Assembly (NCBI GenBank): GCA_041649635.1 | Contig: JBAZMV010000001.1 | Location: 124,001-188,000 of the forward strand | Reading direction: 5' to 3' | DNA from: Dehalococcoidia bacterium | GTDB taxonomy: Bacteria > Chloroflexota > Dehalococcoidia > E44-bin15 | Length of the DNA stretch: 64,000 nt | Part shown: positions 41,504 through 49,248 of the stretch, in pieces | Position numbering within the stretch: the first letter of the stretch is position 1 | Layout of the letters: each line of letters opens with the position of its first letter | Notes under the pieces: model-generated | Databases searched by the model: none | What the model was told of the DNA's origin: nothing | What the model saw: only the letters and a program-made list of their open reading frames with translations | Program-made: the position numbers and the translations under genes

Positions 41504-42132
41504 TGATCGTCCTCCATAGCACGCGCCTTCTCTATCGCCGCATCGATAGCGTTACAAAATTCTTCCAGTGAGGTTGACGACCCTGTATACTTTACCCTGT
41601 TGATATATGTCGACTGCCACTCTGCCCCATTGGCAAGAGCCTCTTCCTGCTCCGCCATAATCTTATCACTAAACTTGCCGCTATTTAGCGAGTCGGTAAA
41701 TAATACCATGTCCAAGCCGATGCTCTCGGCGGCAGTCAGTATCTCAGACATATTGACCGGCGCTTGTCCCAGATAGAATTTATCATGAAGCTCCCAGAAC
41801 ATACCCTGCTCGCCGGCGCATTCCAGAGCTTCACCCAGCGTAAAGGAAAATTCGTGTGTGGTGGGGTAGTAGTGGTGATAATCCACCCTGACCTCATCCG
41901 GGTATATCTCAAGAGCTTGAATTACCAGCTTCTCCCGATTTACGCAAATCGAACATATGAAATCAGGGAAAGTACCTATGACAACAATCGGTTCTTCGGC
42001 GCCGCGGCACCAGCCCGTGCACTCCTTATCGATTGACAGCTCCTGCGTCCCGCTGTGCCAGAGCGCAACACCGATCGCCAGGGTAACGACCGTTACCAGC
42101 AGGACGGTGAATAAGTATCCCTTGCTTTGCAT
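41500..42132 (-). CDS. DsbA-like thioredoxin-fold protein, membrane anchored
   Basis: 210 residues. A signal anchor (LFTVLLVTVVTLAIGVAL) precedes a DsbA fold with the active site FICSIC, CxxC, followed by the helical insertion ALECAGEQGMFWELHDKFYL. Family members oxidise or isomerise thiols outside the membrane. A further pair CTGWC lies near the anchor. It is translationally coupled to the MauE-like gene and has its own promoter, at the downstream end of the arsenic island. Confidence 0.85.
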   Translation of the reverse strand: MQSKGYLFTVLLVTVVTLAIGVALWHSGTQELSIDKECTGWCRGAEEPIVVIGTFPDFICSICVNREKLVIQALEIYPDEVRVDYHHYYPTTHEFSFTLGEALECAGEQGMFWELHDKFYLGQAPVNMSEILTAAESIGLDMVLFTDSLNSGKFSDKIMAEQEEALANGAEWQSTYINRVKYTGSSTSLEEFCNAIDAAIEKARAMEDDQ

Positions 42133-42186
42133 ATAGCGACTCCGATTAGATAACTACGGCTCCATGAAGAAAGATTCAACAGCCAC

Positions 42187-42215
42187 ATTATCCGGTTATC
42201 CGGACAACTTGGCAA
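42187..42215 (-). promoter_or_regulatory. Promoter of the DsbA/MauE pair
   Basis: On the minus strand TTGCCA (42215-42210), 17 bases and GATAAT (42192-42187). Confidence 0.5.
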
Positions 42216-42283
42216 TACCGGTCAAAGAAGGCTAAAATGGTGTTTAGCGCTACCTTGCTTTATGCCCCAACGCGATAACCTTA

Positions 42284-42484
42284 TCAATTTACATCCATCA
42301 GCGTAATCGCATTCTGCGGACATTCCGCAGCACAGGCACCATCGCCGTCGCACTGCGCCCCCTTTTTCTGCAATGCCTTGCCATTATATATATACAGGAA
42401 ACCTTTCATGCAGGCCTGCACGCAGAGGCCGCAGCCGTTGCATTTCTCTTTATCGATCTGGATCACTTTCTTCACTGTTTCCAT
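42284..42484 (-). CDS. 8Fe-type ferredoxin with Asp in place of one cluster Cys
   Basis: 66 residues. The first motif CNGCGLCVQAC is complete. The second reads CDGDGACAAECP: C45-x2-D48-x2-C51-x3-C55, so the second Cys is Asp, as in the Pyrococcus furiosus ferredoxin, where Asp ligates a [4Fe-4S] that easily converts to [3Fe-4S]. This would tune potential and allow an open iron site. It sits between the DUF167 and DsbA-like genes, a likely electron donor for reductases of the island or elsewhere. Confidence 0.88.
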   Translation of the reverse strand: METVKKVIQIDKEKCNGCGLCVQACMKGFLYIYNGKALQKKGAQCDGDGACAAECPQNAITLMDVN

Positions 42485-42497
42485 AAGTATATAGGAG

Positions 42498-42785
42498 CTA
42501 AGACTTCATATGCGGCTTCAACTTATCCATCACCTGCTTCATCTCAAGACCATCGATGCCAAGAAGCTTGATCCTGTGATTCTCACCCTGCAAGATCGAT
42601 ATCCTCTCATTGGAGATGCCGAGTATCTCACTCAGAAATGCAATTATTTCTTTGTTGCCGTAATCGTTACGCTCATCGTCAGCCTGCACAGCGATCTTGA
42701 GACGCAGGTAGCCACCCGCTACCCCCAGTACCTCGTTGCGCTTGGCATTTGGCTCCATATGAATTGTAATACTACACTGGCTCAT
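42498..42785 (-). CDS. DUF167 (YggU) family protein
   Basis: 95 residues. The pattern VHMEPNAKRNEVLG...LRLKIAVQA...GNKEIIAFLSEILGI...ISILQGENHRIKLLGI is the DUF167 fold, where members keep the loop between strand and helix rich in Lys/Asn. Its biochemical role is unknown. Here it sits after ACR3 in the arsenic island, probably by chance of operon packing. AGGAGG-like GGTT is weak, but TTAGGAGGTTAAT stands just upstream. Confidence 0.85.
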   Translation of the reverse strand: MSQCSITIHMEPNAKRNEVLGVAGGYLRLKIAVQADDERNDYGNKEIIAFLSEILGISNERISILQGENHRIKLLGIDGLEMKQVMDKLKPHMKS

Positions 42786-42803
42786 ATTAACCTCCTAATT
42801 TAA

Positions 42804-42826
42804 GGCAATTCATGAATTGCCACTAC
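42804..42826. repeat. Degenerate GTAGGGGC-family palindrome
   Basis: GGCAATTCATGAATTGCCACTAC: two parts at 42804-42814 and 42815-42826. The core is identical to the 15973 copy, but the arms are decayed. Confidence 0.7.
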
Positions 42827-42836
42827 TTACTACAAA

Positions 42837-43913
42837 CTACTTACTGCCACCAACGGGCGACTCCGCCTTGAAAAATCTCTTCTTGAAATACAGCGCCAGA
42901 TTCACCAGGCTGATGAGCACCGGCACTTCCACCAGCGGCCCGATGACCGCGGCGAAGGCCACCCCGGAGCCGATGCCGAATACCGCGATAGCCACGGCTA
43001 TGGCCAGCTCGAAGTTGTTGCTGGCGGCGGTGAAGGCGATGGTCGCCGTCTGCTCGTATGGCGCGCCGATCTTCCTGCCCATGAAAAACGACACAAGGAA
43101 CATGGCCACGAAGTATATCAGCAGGGGCACGGCTATGATCAGCACATCGACGGGAGATGCCACAATGGTCTCTCCCTGCAACGAGAACATCACGACGATA
43201 GTGAACAGCAGAGCGATGAGCGTGATGGGACTGATCCTCTTGATGAATTTATTATCGTACCAGTCGCGGCGCTTCTTCTTCAGCAGGAAGAAGCGCGTGA
43301 GCATGCCGCCGAAGAACGGGATGCCAAGGTAGATGAAGACGCTCTTTGCTATCTCTCCGATGGTGATGTCGACCTCGGAGCCCTCAAATCCGAACCATCC
43401 CGGCATCACGGTGATAAAGATATACGCGTAAAGCGAAAAGAACAGTATCTGAAAGATCGAGTTGAAGGCCACCAGCCCGGCGGCGTACTCGGTATCCCCC
43501 TTCGCCAGTTCGTTCCACACGATGACCATCGCGATGCAGCGCGCCAGCCCTATCATGATAAGTCCGGTCATGTACTCGGGATAGTCCCATATCACTCCCA
43601 GGAACAATATCGCCAGGAAGAACATGAGAAGCGGGCCGATTATCCAGTTCTGCACCAGCGACAGGGTGAGAACTCGCCAGTTGCGGAAGACCTTGCCCAG
43701 TTCTTCGTACCTGACCTTGGCCAGGGGAGGGTACATCATGAGGATGAGTCCGATGGCGATAGGTATCGAGGTAGTGCCCACGGAAAGCGAATCGATGAAT
43801 TCGGCGACGCTTGGGGCCAGGTAGCCCAGACCCACGCCGAGGGCCATCGCTATGAATATCCACAGGGTTAAGAATCGATCTAAGAATCCGAGTTTTCTTA
43901 CCTGTTCAACCAT
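42837..43913 (-). CDS. acr3: Arsenite efflux transporter ACR3
   Basis: 358 residues from ATG 43913 (AAAGGA 8 bases upstream; an ATG at 43934 is possible). Ten membrane helices begin LGFLDRFLTLWIFIAMALGVGLG. LARCIAMVIVWNELAKG carries the conserved Cys of ACR3 in helix 4, and ASNNFELAIAVAIAVFGIGSG includes the essential Glu/Asn. It expels As(III) (and perhaps Sb(III)) using the proton gradient. It follows ArsG after 26 bases. Confidence 0.96.
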   Translation of the reverse strand: MVEQVRKLGFLDRFLTLWIFIAMALGVGLGYLAPSVAEFIDSLSVGTTSIPIAIGLILMMYPPLAKVRYEELGKVFRNWRVLTLSLVQNWIIGPLLMFFLAILFLGVIWDYPEYMTGLIMIGLARCIAMVIVWNELAKGDTEYAAGLVAFNSIFQILFFSLYAYIFITVMPGWFGFEGSEVDITIGEIAKSVFIYLGIPFFGGMLTRFFLLKKKRRDWYDNKFIKRISPITLIALLFTIVVMFSLQGETIVASPVDVLIIAVPLLIYFVAMFLVSFFMGRKIGAPYEQTATIAFTAASNNFELAIAVAIAVFGIGSGVAFAAVIGPLVEVPVLISLVNLALYFKKRFFKAESPVGGSK

Positions 43914-43939
43914 ATTCGGTATCCTTTCAGTCATTGACC

Positions 43940-44659
43940 TTAACTCTGTACCCATAGAACAACGTAATATATCCCCACCCCGATACACACCGCCGCCGCG
44001 ATGCGCCGCACCCACTTCTCCGCCACCGTCACTTTGTTAAGCCACTTCGAAACCTTCGACACCCCGAATGACAGCAGGACGGCGAAGATAAGCACCGGCA
44101 GCCCCGTCCCGATGGCGAACACCGCCGGGAACGTGATTCCCGCCGTGGATTCGATAGAAAGCGGTATCAGCACCGCGAAGAAGAGCAGGGCGGTATAGGG
44201 GCAGAACGCCAGCGCGAATACGACGCCGAGGAGGAACGGTCCCAGCCACTTGCGTTTCGAGACCTTCTCTCCGATACGGGACAGATGCCCTCCGCCTTTG
44301 TGAGCCGGTATCTTGATGATGCCCAGCATGAGTATGCCGACCACTATCAACAGCGGCCCAAGGAACACCTCGCCCGAGCTCTGCAGAGCATTGGCCAGTC
44401 CCGGTATATTTACCCCGGCCAGTATGACAACGACACCGATGATAAAATACGATACCATCCTCCCAAGCGTGTAAAGCGCGCCCGCAATGGCTACATATTT
44501 TTTATCCGTGATATCCCGGCTGATGAATGCCAGCGCGGTTATATTGGTGGTCAGCGGACACGGGCTTATGGCGGCCAGCAGACCGATAAGGAACGCGGCG
44601 ATGACCGGCCATCCGCCGCTCTGGGTGAAATTCAGAACGAACTCATTAAAACCACCCAT
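43940..44659 (-). CDS. arsG: ArsG-like / CcdA-type permease
   Basis: 239 residues with six membrane helices. ISPCPLTTN (residue ~34) and FCPYTALLFF (~155) put two Cys in the middle of helices, as in CcdA/DsbD proteins that shuttle electrons across the membrane. The adjacent ArsF-like proteins and ACR3 mark it as the ArsG group (efflux permease for aromatic arsenicals in the known arsEFG operons). Transport versus thiol-electron transfer is unresolved. 5 bases after the FKBP-ArsF gene. Confidence 0.8.
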   Translation of the reverse strand: MGGFNEFVLNFTQSGGWPVIAAFLIGLLAAISPCPLTTNITALAFISRDITDKKYVAIAGALYTLGRMVSYFIIGVVVILAGVNIPGLANALQSSGEVFLGPLLIVVGILMLGIIKIPAHKGGGHLSRIGEKVSKRKWLGPFLLGVVFALAFCPYTALLFFAVLIPLSIESTAGITFPAVFAIGTGLPVLIFAVLLSFGVSKVSKWLNKVTVAEKWVRRIAAAVCIGVGIYYVVLWVQS

Positions 44660-44664
44660 AACAA

Positions 44665-45597
44665 CTACTCCATGTCCTCCAGGCGTTCCTCAATTTCAGC
44701 CTTGGCGGCATCGCGATATGCCTGAGTGTCATATATTAAGAGATAGAGACTGGTCATTTGTTCTATCTCTTCCTCACCGTCTACTATCTTATTTATGAAT
44801 ATTTGAGACGTGTAAGCCCCGAGTTTATTCACTAGAGCGCTGTTACTCACATCTTCTACGTTGATTGTCATAAATACAAGCTTGCCGTCAGCCACCTCAT
44901 CGCCAAAATATGTGTCGACAACCCATCTAAGGTTATCTTCCGCCCATACGCAGCTTGTGCAGCGGTTCGCACGGTGGGTATATATGACTTCGACCACATT
45001 CTGCCAATCCAGCGTTACCCCCGGCTTGAGCGTCGCGGTTTCAGGAGCAGTCACTATCTCCACCACTGTTATTTCAAAATTCAGGTCTCTCCCGGCAAGC
45101 GGATGGTTGAAATCTACCGTTACGCCTTTTTCAGAGGTATCAATCACAATGCCTTGAAACGTCTGGCCTGCTGAATTCTGCATTTGTATCTGTTCGCCGA
45201 CCTCCGGCACGAATCCCTCAAATGAACTCCAGTTTACTGTTACCACCATAGAATCAAGGGATGGACCGTATGCATCGTCGGATAATATATGTATATTCTT
45301 GGTTTCATTCACACGCATACCGATTACTGCCTGTTCAAAGCCGGGGATTAAATTGCTGCTGCCGATGGTAAACTGCAAAGGATCGCCGCCTTGAAGTTCA
45401 GAGGAGTCGAATACTGTCCCGTCATCCAGTGTGCCAACATATAGAACCTTGACGGTATCCCCTTCATTAGCAATCGTTGAAGTGGATGATCCATCCGGTG
45501 CTGGCGCCCCGCATGCCGAGACAAGCCCTATCGTCAACAAAAGAACGGCTGCCAGCGCGACCAATCGAAATTTATTGAACACTCCCAATCTTGCCAC
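44665..45597 (-). CDS. Lipoprotein fusing an FKBP prolyl isomerase to an ArsF-like thioredoxin domain
   Basis: 310 residues, GTG start with AAGGAG five bases before. Lipobox LVSAC at residue ~29. Residues ~45-190 form an SlyD/FKBP-type isomerase (KVLYVGTLDDGTVFDSS, IPGFEQAVIGM, VDFNHPLAGRDLNFEI). Residues ~205-310 are the ArsF-type thioredoxin fold, VEVIYTHRANRCTSCVWAED (CxxC). The first 30 and last 100 residues match the two neighbouring lipoproteins, so the isomerase looks inserted between signal and ArsF domains. SlyD folds often bind metals and chaperone metalloproteins. Confidence 0.85.
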   Translation of the reverse strand: MARLGVFNKFRLVALAAVLLLTIGLVSACGAPAPDGSSTSTIANEGDTVKVLYVGTLDDGTVFDSSELQGGDPLQFTIGSSNLIPGFEQAVIGMRVNETKNIHILSDDAYGPSLDSMVVTVNWSSFEGFVPEVGEQIQMQNSAGQTFQGIVIDTSEKGVTVDFNHPLAGRDLNFEITVVEIVTAPETATLKPGVTLDWQNVVEVIYTHRANRCTSCVWAEDNLRWVVDTYFGDEVADGKLVFMTINVEDVSNSALVNKLGAYTSQIFINKIVDGEEEIEQMTSLYLLIYDTQAYRDAAKAEIEERLEDME

Positions 45598-45659
45598 CTC
45601 ATCTCCTTAATATCAAATTTATCTTAAATACAGAGGGAAATCATGAAAACCCATGATAA

Positions 45660-46199
45660 TCAATTCAGGCGCTCCTCAATCTCAGCCTTGGCTTTATCGG
45701 AATATGCCTGAGAGTCGCCTACGAGATAATAGAGGCTGGTCAACTGTTCTATCTCCTCCTCACCGTCTGCTATCTTATTTATGAATATTTGAGATGCGTA
45801 AGCGCCGAGTTTATTTGCTAGAGCGCTGTTATTACTATCTTCTATATCGATTGACATAAACACGAGTTTACCATCGGCCATCTCGTCGGCAAAATATGTG
45901 TCGACAGTCCATCTAAGCCAGTCTTCCGCCCATATACAACCGGAGCAGCGGTGCGTACGGTGGGTATATATGACTTGGACCACATTCTGCCCATCCGGCG
46001 TCGCCGTCGGCTGGACTGTCGCGACAACGGTTGATGTTGGTGTAGGCTGAACGGTATTCACAGCGGTCGGGGTAGGCGTAGCCTGGCCCGTCGCACTACC
46101 CGACGGTTCTCCGCATGACGAGACAAAACCCACTACCAACAAAAGAGCGGCCGCGAGCGAGATTAATCGAAACTTATTGAATACTGCCATTCTTGCCAC
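45660..46199 (-). CDS. ArsF-like thioredoxin-fold lipoprotein
   Basis: 179 residues, GTG start (AAGGAG upstream). Lipobox FVSSC (~29), then a Thr/Pro stalk (TPTPTAVNTVQPTPTSTV) and VQVIYTHRTHRCSGCIWAED, CxxC within a short thioredoxin fold that ends QIFINKIADGEEEIEQLTSLY. About 60% similar over the last 100 residues to the fusion protein before it. It would reduce or relay thiols, or bind As(III), on the outer face of the membrane. Middle copy of three. Confidence 0.85.
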   Translation of the reverse strand: MARMAVFNKFRLISLAAALLLVVGFVSSCGEPSGSATGQATPTPTAVNTVQPTPTSTVVATVQPTATPDGQNVVQVIYTHRTHRCSGCIWAEDWLRWTVDTYFADEMADGKLVFMSIDIEDSNNSALANKLGAYASQIFINKIADGEEEIEQLTSLYYLVGDSQAYSDKAKAEIEERLN

Positions 46200-46261
46200 T
46201 TCAACTCCTTAATACCAAATTTGCCTTAAATGCAGGGGAATATAATGAAAATCCATGATAA

Positions 46262-46735
46262 TCAATTCAGACGATCCTCGATGTCCGCCTTTAGAGTATT
46301 TACGAACTCTTCATCCTTCCACAACAAGAACCAGATATCCGTTATCTCCTCAATATCATTTGTTCCGTCTTCCACATCGTTCAGGAAAAGCGACGATGTA
46401 TAGGCCCCGAACTTCTGCACCATATCCGCGTTAGCGGAGTCCTGCAGATTCAAAGCCATGAAAACTATCTCGCCGCTCTCAAGCTCGTCGGCAAAACACG
46501 TGTTCAGCGTGTATTCCGTCATCTCCTGCGCACGGGTGCAGGCGGTACAGCGTTGCGCGCGATGGAAATACACAACCTCGACCCCGTTATCTATGCTGGG
46601 AGGCGGACCGGACGAATTATCGGGCTCCGGAACCTTGCACGCCGACACCAGCCCAATTGTCAGTAAAAGCACAGCCGCAAGCGCAATCAATCGAAATTTA
46701 ATTGACAATCTGTATTTAGGTATTTCTAACTTCAT
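46262..46735 (-). CDS. ArsF-like thioredoxin-fold lipoprotein
   Basis: 157 residues. Lipobox LVSAC (~32), a short linker, VEVVYFHRAQRCTACTRAQE (CxxC), VFMALNLQDSANADMV and SLFLNDVEDGTNDIEE. More divergent than the two copies downstream and without their Thr/Pro stalk. It overlaps the DUF169 stop by ATGA, so it is coupled to it. ArsF-type proteins were described as reductase subunits for nitroaromatic arsenicals; whether these three act on arsenic or other thiols is inferred. Confidence 0.85.
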   Translation of the reverse strand: MKLEIPKYRLSIKFRLIALAAVLLLTIGLVSACKVPEPDNSSGPPPSIDNGVEVVYFHRAQRCTACTRAQEMTEYTLNTCFADELESGEIVFMALNLQDSANADMVQKFGAYTSSLFLNDVEDGTNDIEEITDIWFLLWKDEEFVNTLKADIEDRLN

Positions 46736-47454
46736 CTATTTAGCAGTGCCTTATAAACCGTCTTTCCTCTTACCCTTGGCATCGCCTTCGCATTCAGCTT
46801 CTCCAGCGAGATGACAATCGTATCGAGGTCCTTTATAGGGAAGCCCAGCACAGCCTCGTTTTCCGCCAGGTCAGTTGCCTCGCGGCAGCCATAACATCCC
46901 AGCGTAGCGTTCATCTTTTGAGTAAGGAAAGGCTTAACCGTGCAATCCACACACGTAGCCTGAAGGATAGCGGTATCGAAATTCAACCTTCCGCCGGTAT
47001 CGAAAACCAGCGCCAGCGCGACCCACATCAGGTGTTCTACATCGGATTCTATTACCACCACATCAGGCACAAAAGGCGCCTCGCCGAGCGGGCAGCAGGC
47101 CGCCATCTTATATCTGCCCATTTCCAGGCGGGACATGGTGCTGAGCGTGTTCACAGCGGCCGCAGGGCTGCCAAATATCCCCATAGCGGCAGGCATCTCC
47201 CCGGACAAAAGCTTGGCGGGCGGTTCTTTAAAGCCGAATGCCCAGGCGGCGGCGGGACAGGCGATATTATCCGCAGTGAGCGTCAGCTTCTGGCCCTCCC
47301 GAGCTCCCATGAGCACCTGACAATAACGCCGGTCGCCGGGCTTCTCAAAACCTTCCAGCCGAACTTCATGTTCAAAGAACTTCACCGCTACCGGCTCGTA
47401 TTTGAGGCCCAGTATATCTCTTAATTTACCCGCCGCCAATCGATAATCAGCCAA
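46732..47454 (-). CDS. DUF169 family protein
   Basis: 240 residues. The family pattern is present: LGLKYEPVAVKFF, RRYCQVLMGAREGQ, CPAAAWAFGF, AACCPLGEAPFVPDVVVIES, CVDCTVKPFL, TLGCYGCREATDL and GFPIKDL. Ten conserved or clustered Cys suggest metal or iron-sulfur binding. DUF169 proteins occur with arsenic and selenium genes in anaerobes but their reaction is unknown. Starts 41 bases after the selenoprotein gene. Confidence 0.88.
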   Translation of the reverse strand: MADYRLAAGKLRDILGLKYEPVAVKFFEHEVRLEGFEKPGDRRYCQVLMGAREGQKLTLTADNIACPAAAWAFGFKEPPAKLLSGEMPAAMGIFGSPAAAVNTLSTMSRLEMGRYKMAACCPLGEAPFVPDVVVIESDVEHLMWVALALVFDTGGRLNFDTAILQATCVDCTVKPFLTQKMNATLGCYGCREATDLAENEAVLGFPIKDLDTIVISLEKLNAKAMPRVRGKTVYKALLNR

Positions 47455-47495
47455 CTAACCTTCCGCCTTCTCTATTATCAAACGTTTAAATACGA

Positions 47496-47876
47496 TTATT
47501 CACAACAACTGTTGCTACTGGAACCGGAACATCAAGTCCCGCCTTTCGGGGAGGACATGCCGTCCAGGGGTATAACCCCTTTATCCCTGTAATCCCTGAT
47601 CCTGCGGATAACAAGCTCGTTGCCCGGCAGCTCGCCACACTGGTTCCTGTTGGAATAGATAATCCAGTTATCCACAGCCACTTCAAATACGCCGGCATGT
47701 CCCTCTACCAGCTTTGCTTTGATTCCAAACCCTTTCTCGATCTCAGCCGCCAGACCGGCGGCTCTGTCGTAAAATCCTCACTCTACGCAATAGGTGATTT
47801 CTACACCTAATCCCTTCTTTTCTTTGTCGTTACCTGCCGATGGCTCATCAGAATGCATCCCGCAAGACTCACACAT
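47496..47876 (-). CDS. SelW/Rdx-type selenoprotein, predicted (one or two Sec)
   Basis: 126 residues if both in-frame UGA codons (47780-47778 and 47534-47532) encode selenocysteine. AAAGGAGG lies 5 bases before the ATG. The N-terminus is MCESCGMHS. Then comes the Rdx signature VEITYCVEUGFYDRAAGL, i.e. CxxU at 30-33, followed by GHAGVFEVAVDNWIIYSNRN, the strand pair of the SelW/SelT/Rdx fold. UGA is a normal stop elsewhere in this window. A hairpin AGCCGCC-GGTCT-GGCGGCT (47763-47745) follows the first UGA with the loop 21 bases away, as in E. coli SECIS elements, and with the same GGUCU loop. The C-terminus after the second UGA reads CSGSSSNSCCE. It lies 12 bases after the mini-thioredoxin and 41 before DUF169. 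Confidence 0.88.
47503..47514 (-). promoter_or_regulatory. Possible second SECIS hairpin
   Basis: CAAC-AGTT-GTTG, with a G-T extension, in which the loop begins 21 bases after the second UGA, the same spacing as for the first. The short stem makes this weaker evidence. Confidence 0.45.
47745..47763 (-). promoter_or_regulatory. Bacterial SECIS-like hairpin of the selenoprotein gene
   Basis: A 7-base perfect stem and loop GGUCU start 14 bases (stem) and 21 bases (loop) after the UGA. The E. coli fdhF element has the same GGUCU loop ~18 bases after its UGA. SelB binds this loop. Confidence 0.8.
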
Positions 47877-47888
47877 AACGGCCTCCTT

Positions 47889-48134
47889 TTACTTTTTCAT
47901 AGCTTCATTGATGTACTTCTTAACCTCATCCTTGCTCGGAATCTTACCCGAGCAGACCACCTCTTCATCGATCACGAGTCCGGGAGTCGTCAGTATAGGA
48001 TACTCAAGTATCTTGGTGATATCCTTCACCTCTTCGATTTTCGCGTCGATACCGAGCTCTTTCACCGCCTCCTTGGCGGTCTTTTCAAGCTGCATGCACT
48101 TGGCGCAACCGGTTCCCAGTATCTTTATGATCAT
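47889..48134 (-). CDS. Mini-thioredoxin (redox-active disulfide protein 2 family)
   Basis: 81 residues, a compact thioredoxin fold: MIIKILGTGCAKCMQLEKTAKEA has the active site CAKC, and LTTPGLVIDEEVVCSG the cis-Pro loop, with a third Cys. The family (e.g. MTH895, TM0996-like) accompanies ArsP-type permeases in many anaerobes and may play the role of ArsE (inference). The selenoprotein follows after 12 bases; the permease precedes by 17. Confidence 0.92.
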   Translation of the reverse strand: MIIKILGTGCAKCMQLEKTAKEAVKELGIDAKIEEVKDITKILEYPILTTPGLVIDEEVVCSGKIPSKDEVKKYINEAMKK

Positions 48135-48151
48135 CGTTCACCTCCAAGAAT

Positions 48152-49192
48152 TTATTGCGTTACCAGACCGAAAATATATCCCGATATCGTGGCCATGACT
48201 ACAACAATCGATACATACAGCAGCATCTTCTGCGTTCCCATTATCTTACGTATCACCAGCATGCTGGGCAGCGACAGGGCGGGCCCCGCCAGCAGCAGCG
48301 CCAGCGCCGGGCCCTGGCCCATGCCCAGGTCCAAGAACGATCTTACGATGGGCACCTCGGTCAGCGTGGCGAAGTACATTATCGCGCCGAGGAACGAGGC
48401 GGTGAAATTGGCCAGCAACCCGTTGCCGCCTACCGAAGATGTTATCGCCGACTCCGGCACTCCGGTGCGTATCATGCCGGCAATAAATACGCCGATAAGC
48501 AGCCAGGGTATGACCAGCTTAACGAAACGCAATGTTTCACTGAGCCACTGTTTAACCTCGACCTTGCTGAAGAAGCGCCACAGCGTCACCGCAAGTATCA
48601 CGAGCAGGATGCCCATGATTATCCACTGCTTGCCCGCGGCAAAGACCAGTATGCCGAGCAACGTTCCGATAAACAAGAATTGAAGCTTCGGGCTCATGCC
48701 GTCGTGTCCCTGTGACGCCATCATCTCGAAGGCCTTCGCGTCCGCCTTCGACTGCTCCTTACGGTAGATGAAAGCCATGATCAGTCCTATAACGACCGAG
48801 AACAGTATCGCCATGATAGCGCGACCCAGACCCAGATCATAACCGAGGAGCTTGGCGGAATAGACTATGGCCAGCACATTGATGGCAGGAGCCGCGTACA
48901 GGAACGTTACCGCCGGTCCCAGGCCGGCGCCCCTCTTATAGATGCCGCCGAAAAGTGGCAGCACCGTGCACGAGCACACCGCCAGAACCGCGCCGGAGAC
49001 TGAGGCCACGCTGTATGAGACGAGTTTCTTAGCCTTAGGCCCGAAATATTTCAGCACCGACGCCTGGGACAGAAAGGCCGATATCGCACCTGCGATGAAG
49101 AAGGCGGGAACAAGACATGTTATCACATGCGCCGACAGGTACTCGGCCAGCGCATCGACTCCGCCTCTGAGAAGATCGATAAAGAAATCCAT
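48152..49192 (-). CDS. ArsP-type permease (UPF0718)
   Basis: 346 residues with ~8-10 membrane helices in two halves. The signature VCSCTVLPLFGGIYKRGAGLGPAVTF (C73 and C75, in two parts here) is that of ArsP/UPF0718, with PAINVLAIVYS and a second-half TLTEVPIVRSFLDLGMGQGPAL. Characterised ArsP exports trivalent organoarsenicals. First gene of the permease - mini-thioredoxin - selenoprotein - DUF169 run, behind an ArsR-type operator. Confidence 0.88.
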   Translation of the reverse strand: MDFFIDLLRGGVDALAEYLSAHVITCLVPAFFIAGAISAFLSQASVLKYFGPKAKKLVSYSVASVSGAVLAVCSCTVLPLFGGIYKRGAGLGPAVTFLYAAPAINVLAIVYSAKLLGYDLGLGRAIMAILFSVVIGLIMAFIYRKEQSKADAKAFEMMASQGHDGMSPKLQFLFIGTLLGILVFAAGKQWIIMGILLVILAVTLWRFFSKVEVKQWLSETLRFVKLVIPWLLIGVFIAGMIRTGVPESAITSSVGGNGLLANFTASFLGAIMYFATLTEVPIVRSFLDLGMGQGPALALLLAGPALSLPSMLVIRKIMGTQKMLLYVSIVVVMATISGYIFGLVTQ

Positions 49193-49213
49193 TTGTCAGC
49201 AACCCTTCCCTAA

Positions 49214-49229
49214 ATGCGCAAATACGCAT
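49214..49229. promoter_or_regulatory. ArsR-type operator palindrome, permease operon
   Basis: ATGCG (49214-49218), CAAATA, CGCAT (49225-49229), in the 56-base gap between arsR and the permease gene. It is identical but for one base to the core at 50458-50473. Confidence 0.75.
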
Positions 49230-49248
49230 ATATCGTAAGTAAAAAAAT

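Noticed and set aside
47486..47698. A 70-codon minus-strand frame beginning MPAYLKWLW
   Set aside because: It is an alternative frame of the selenoprotein gene without family similarity or ribosome site.
47778..47780. Reassignment of UGA to Trp as explanation of the in-frame UGA
   Set aside because: UGA ends many genes here (e.g. at 1371, 5832, 15491), and Trp is coded by UGG throughout.
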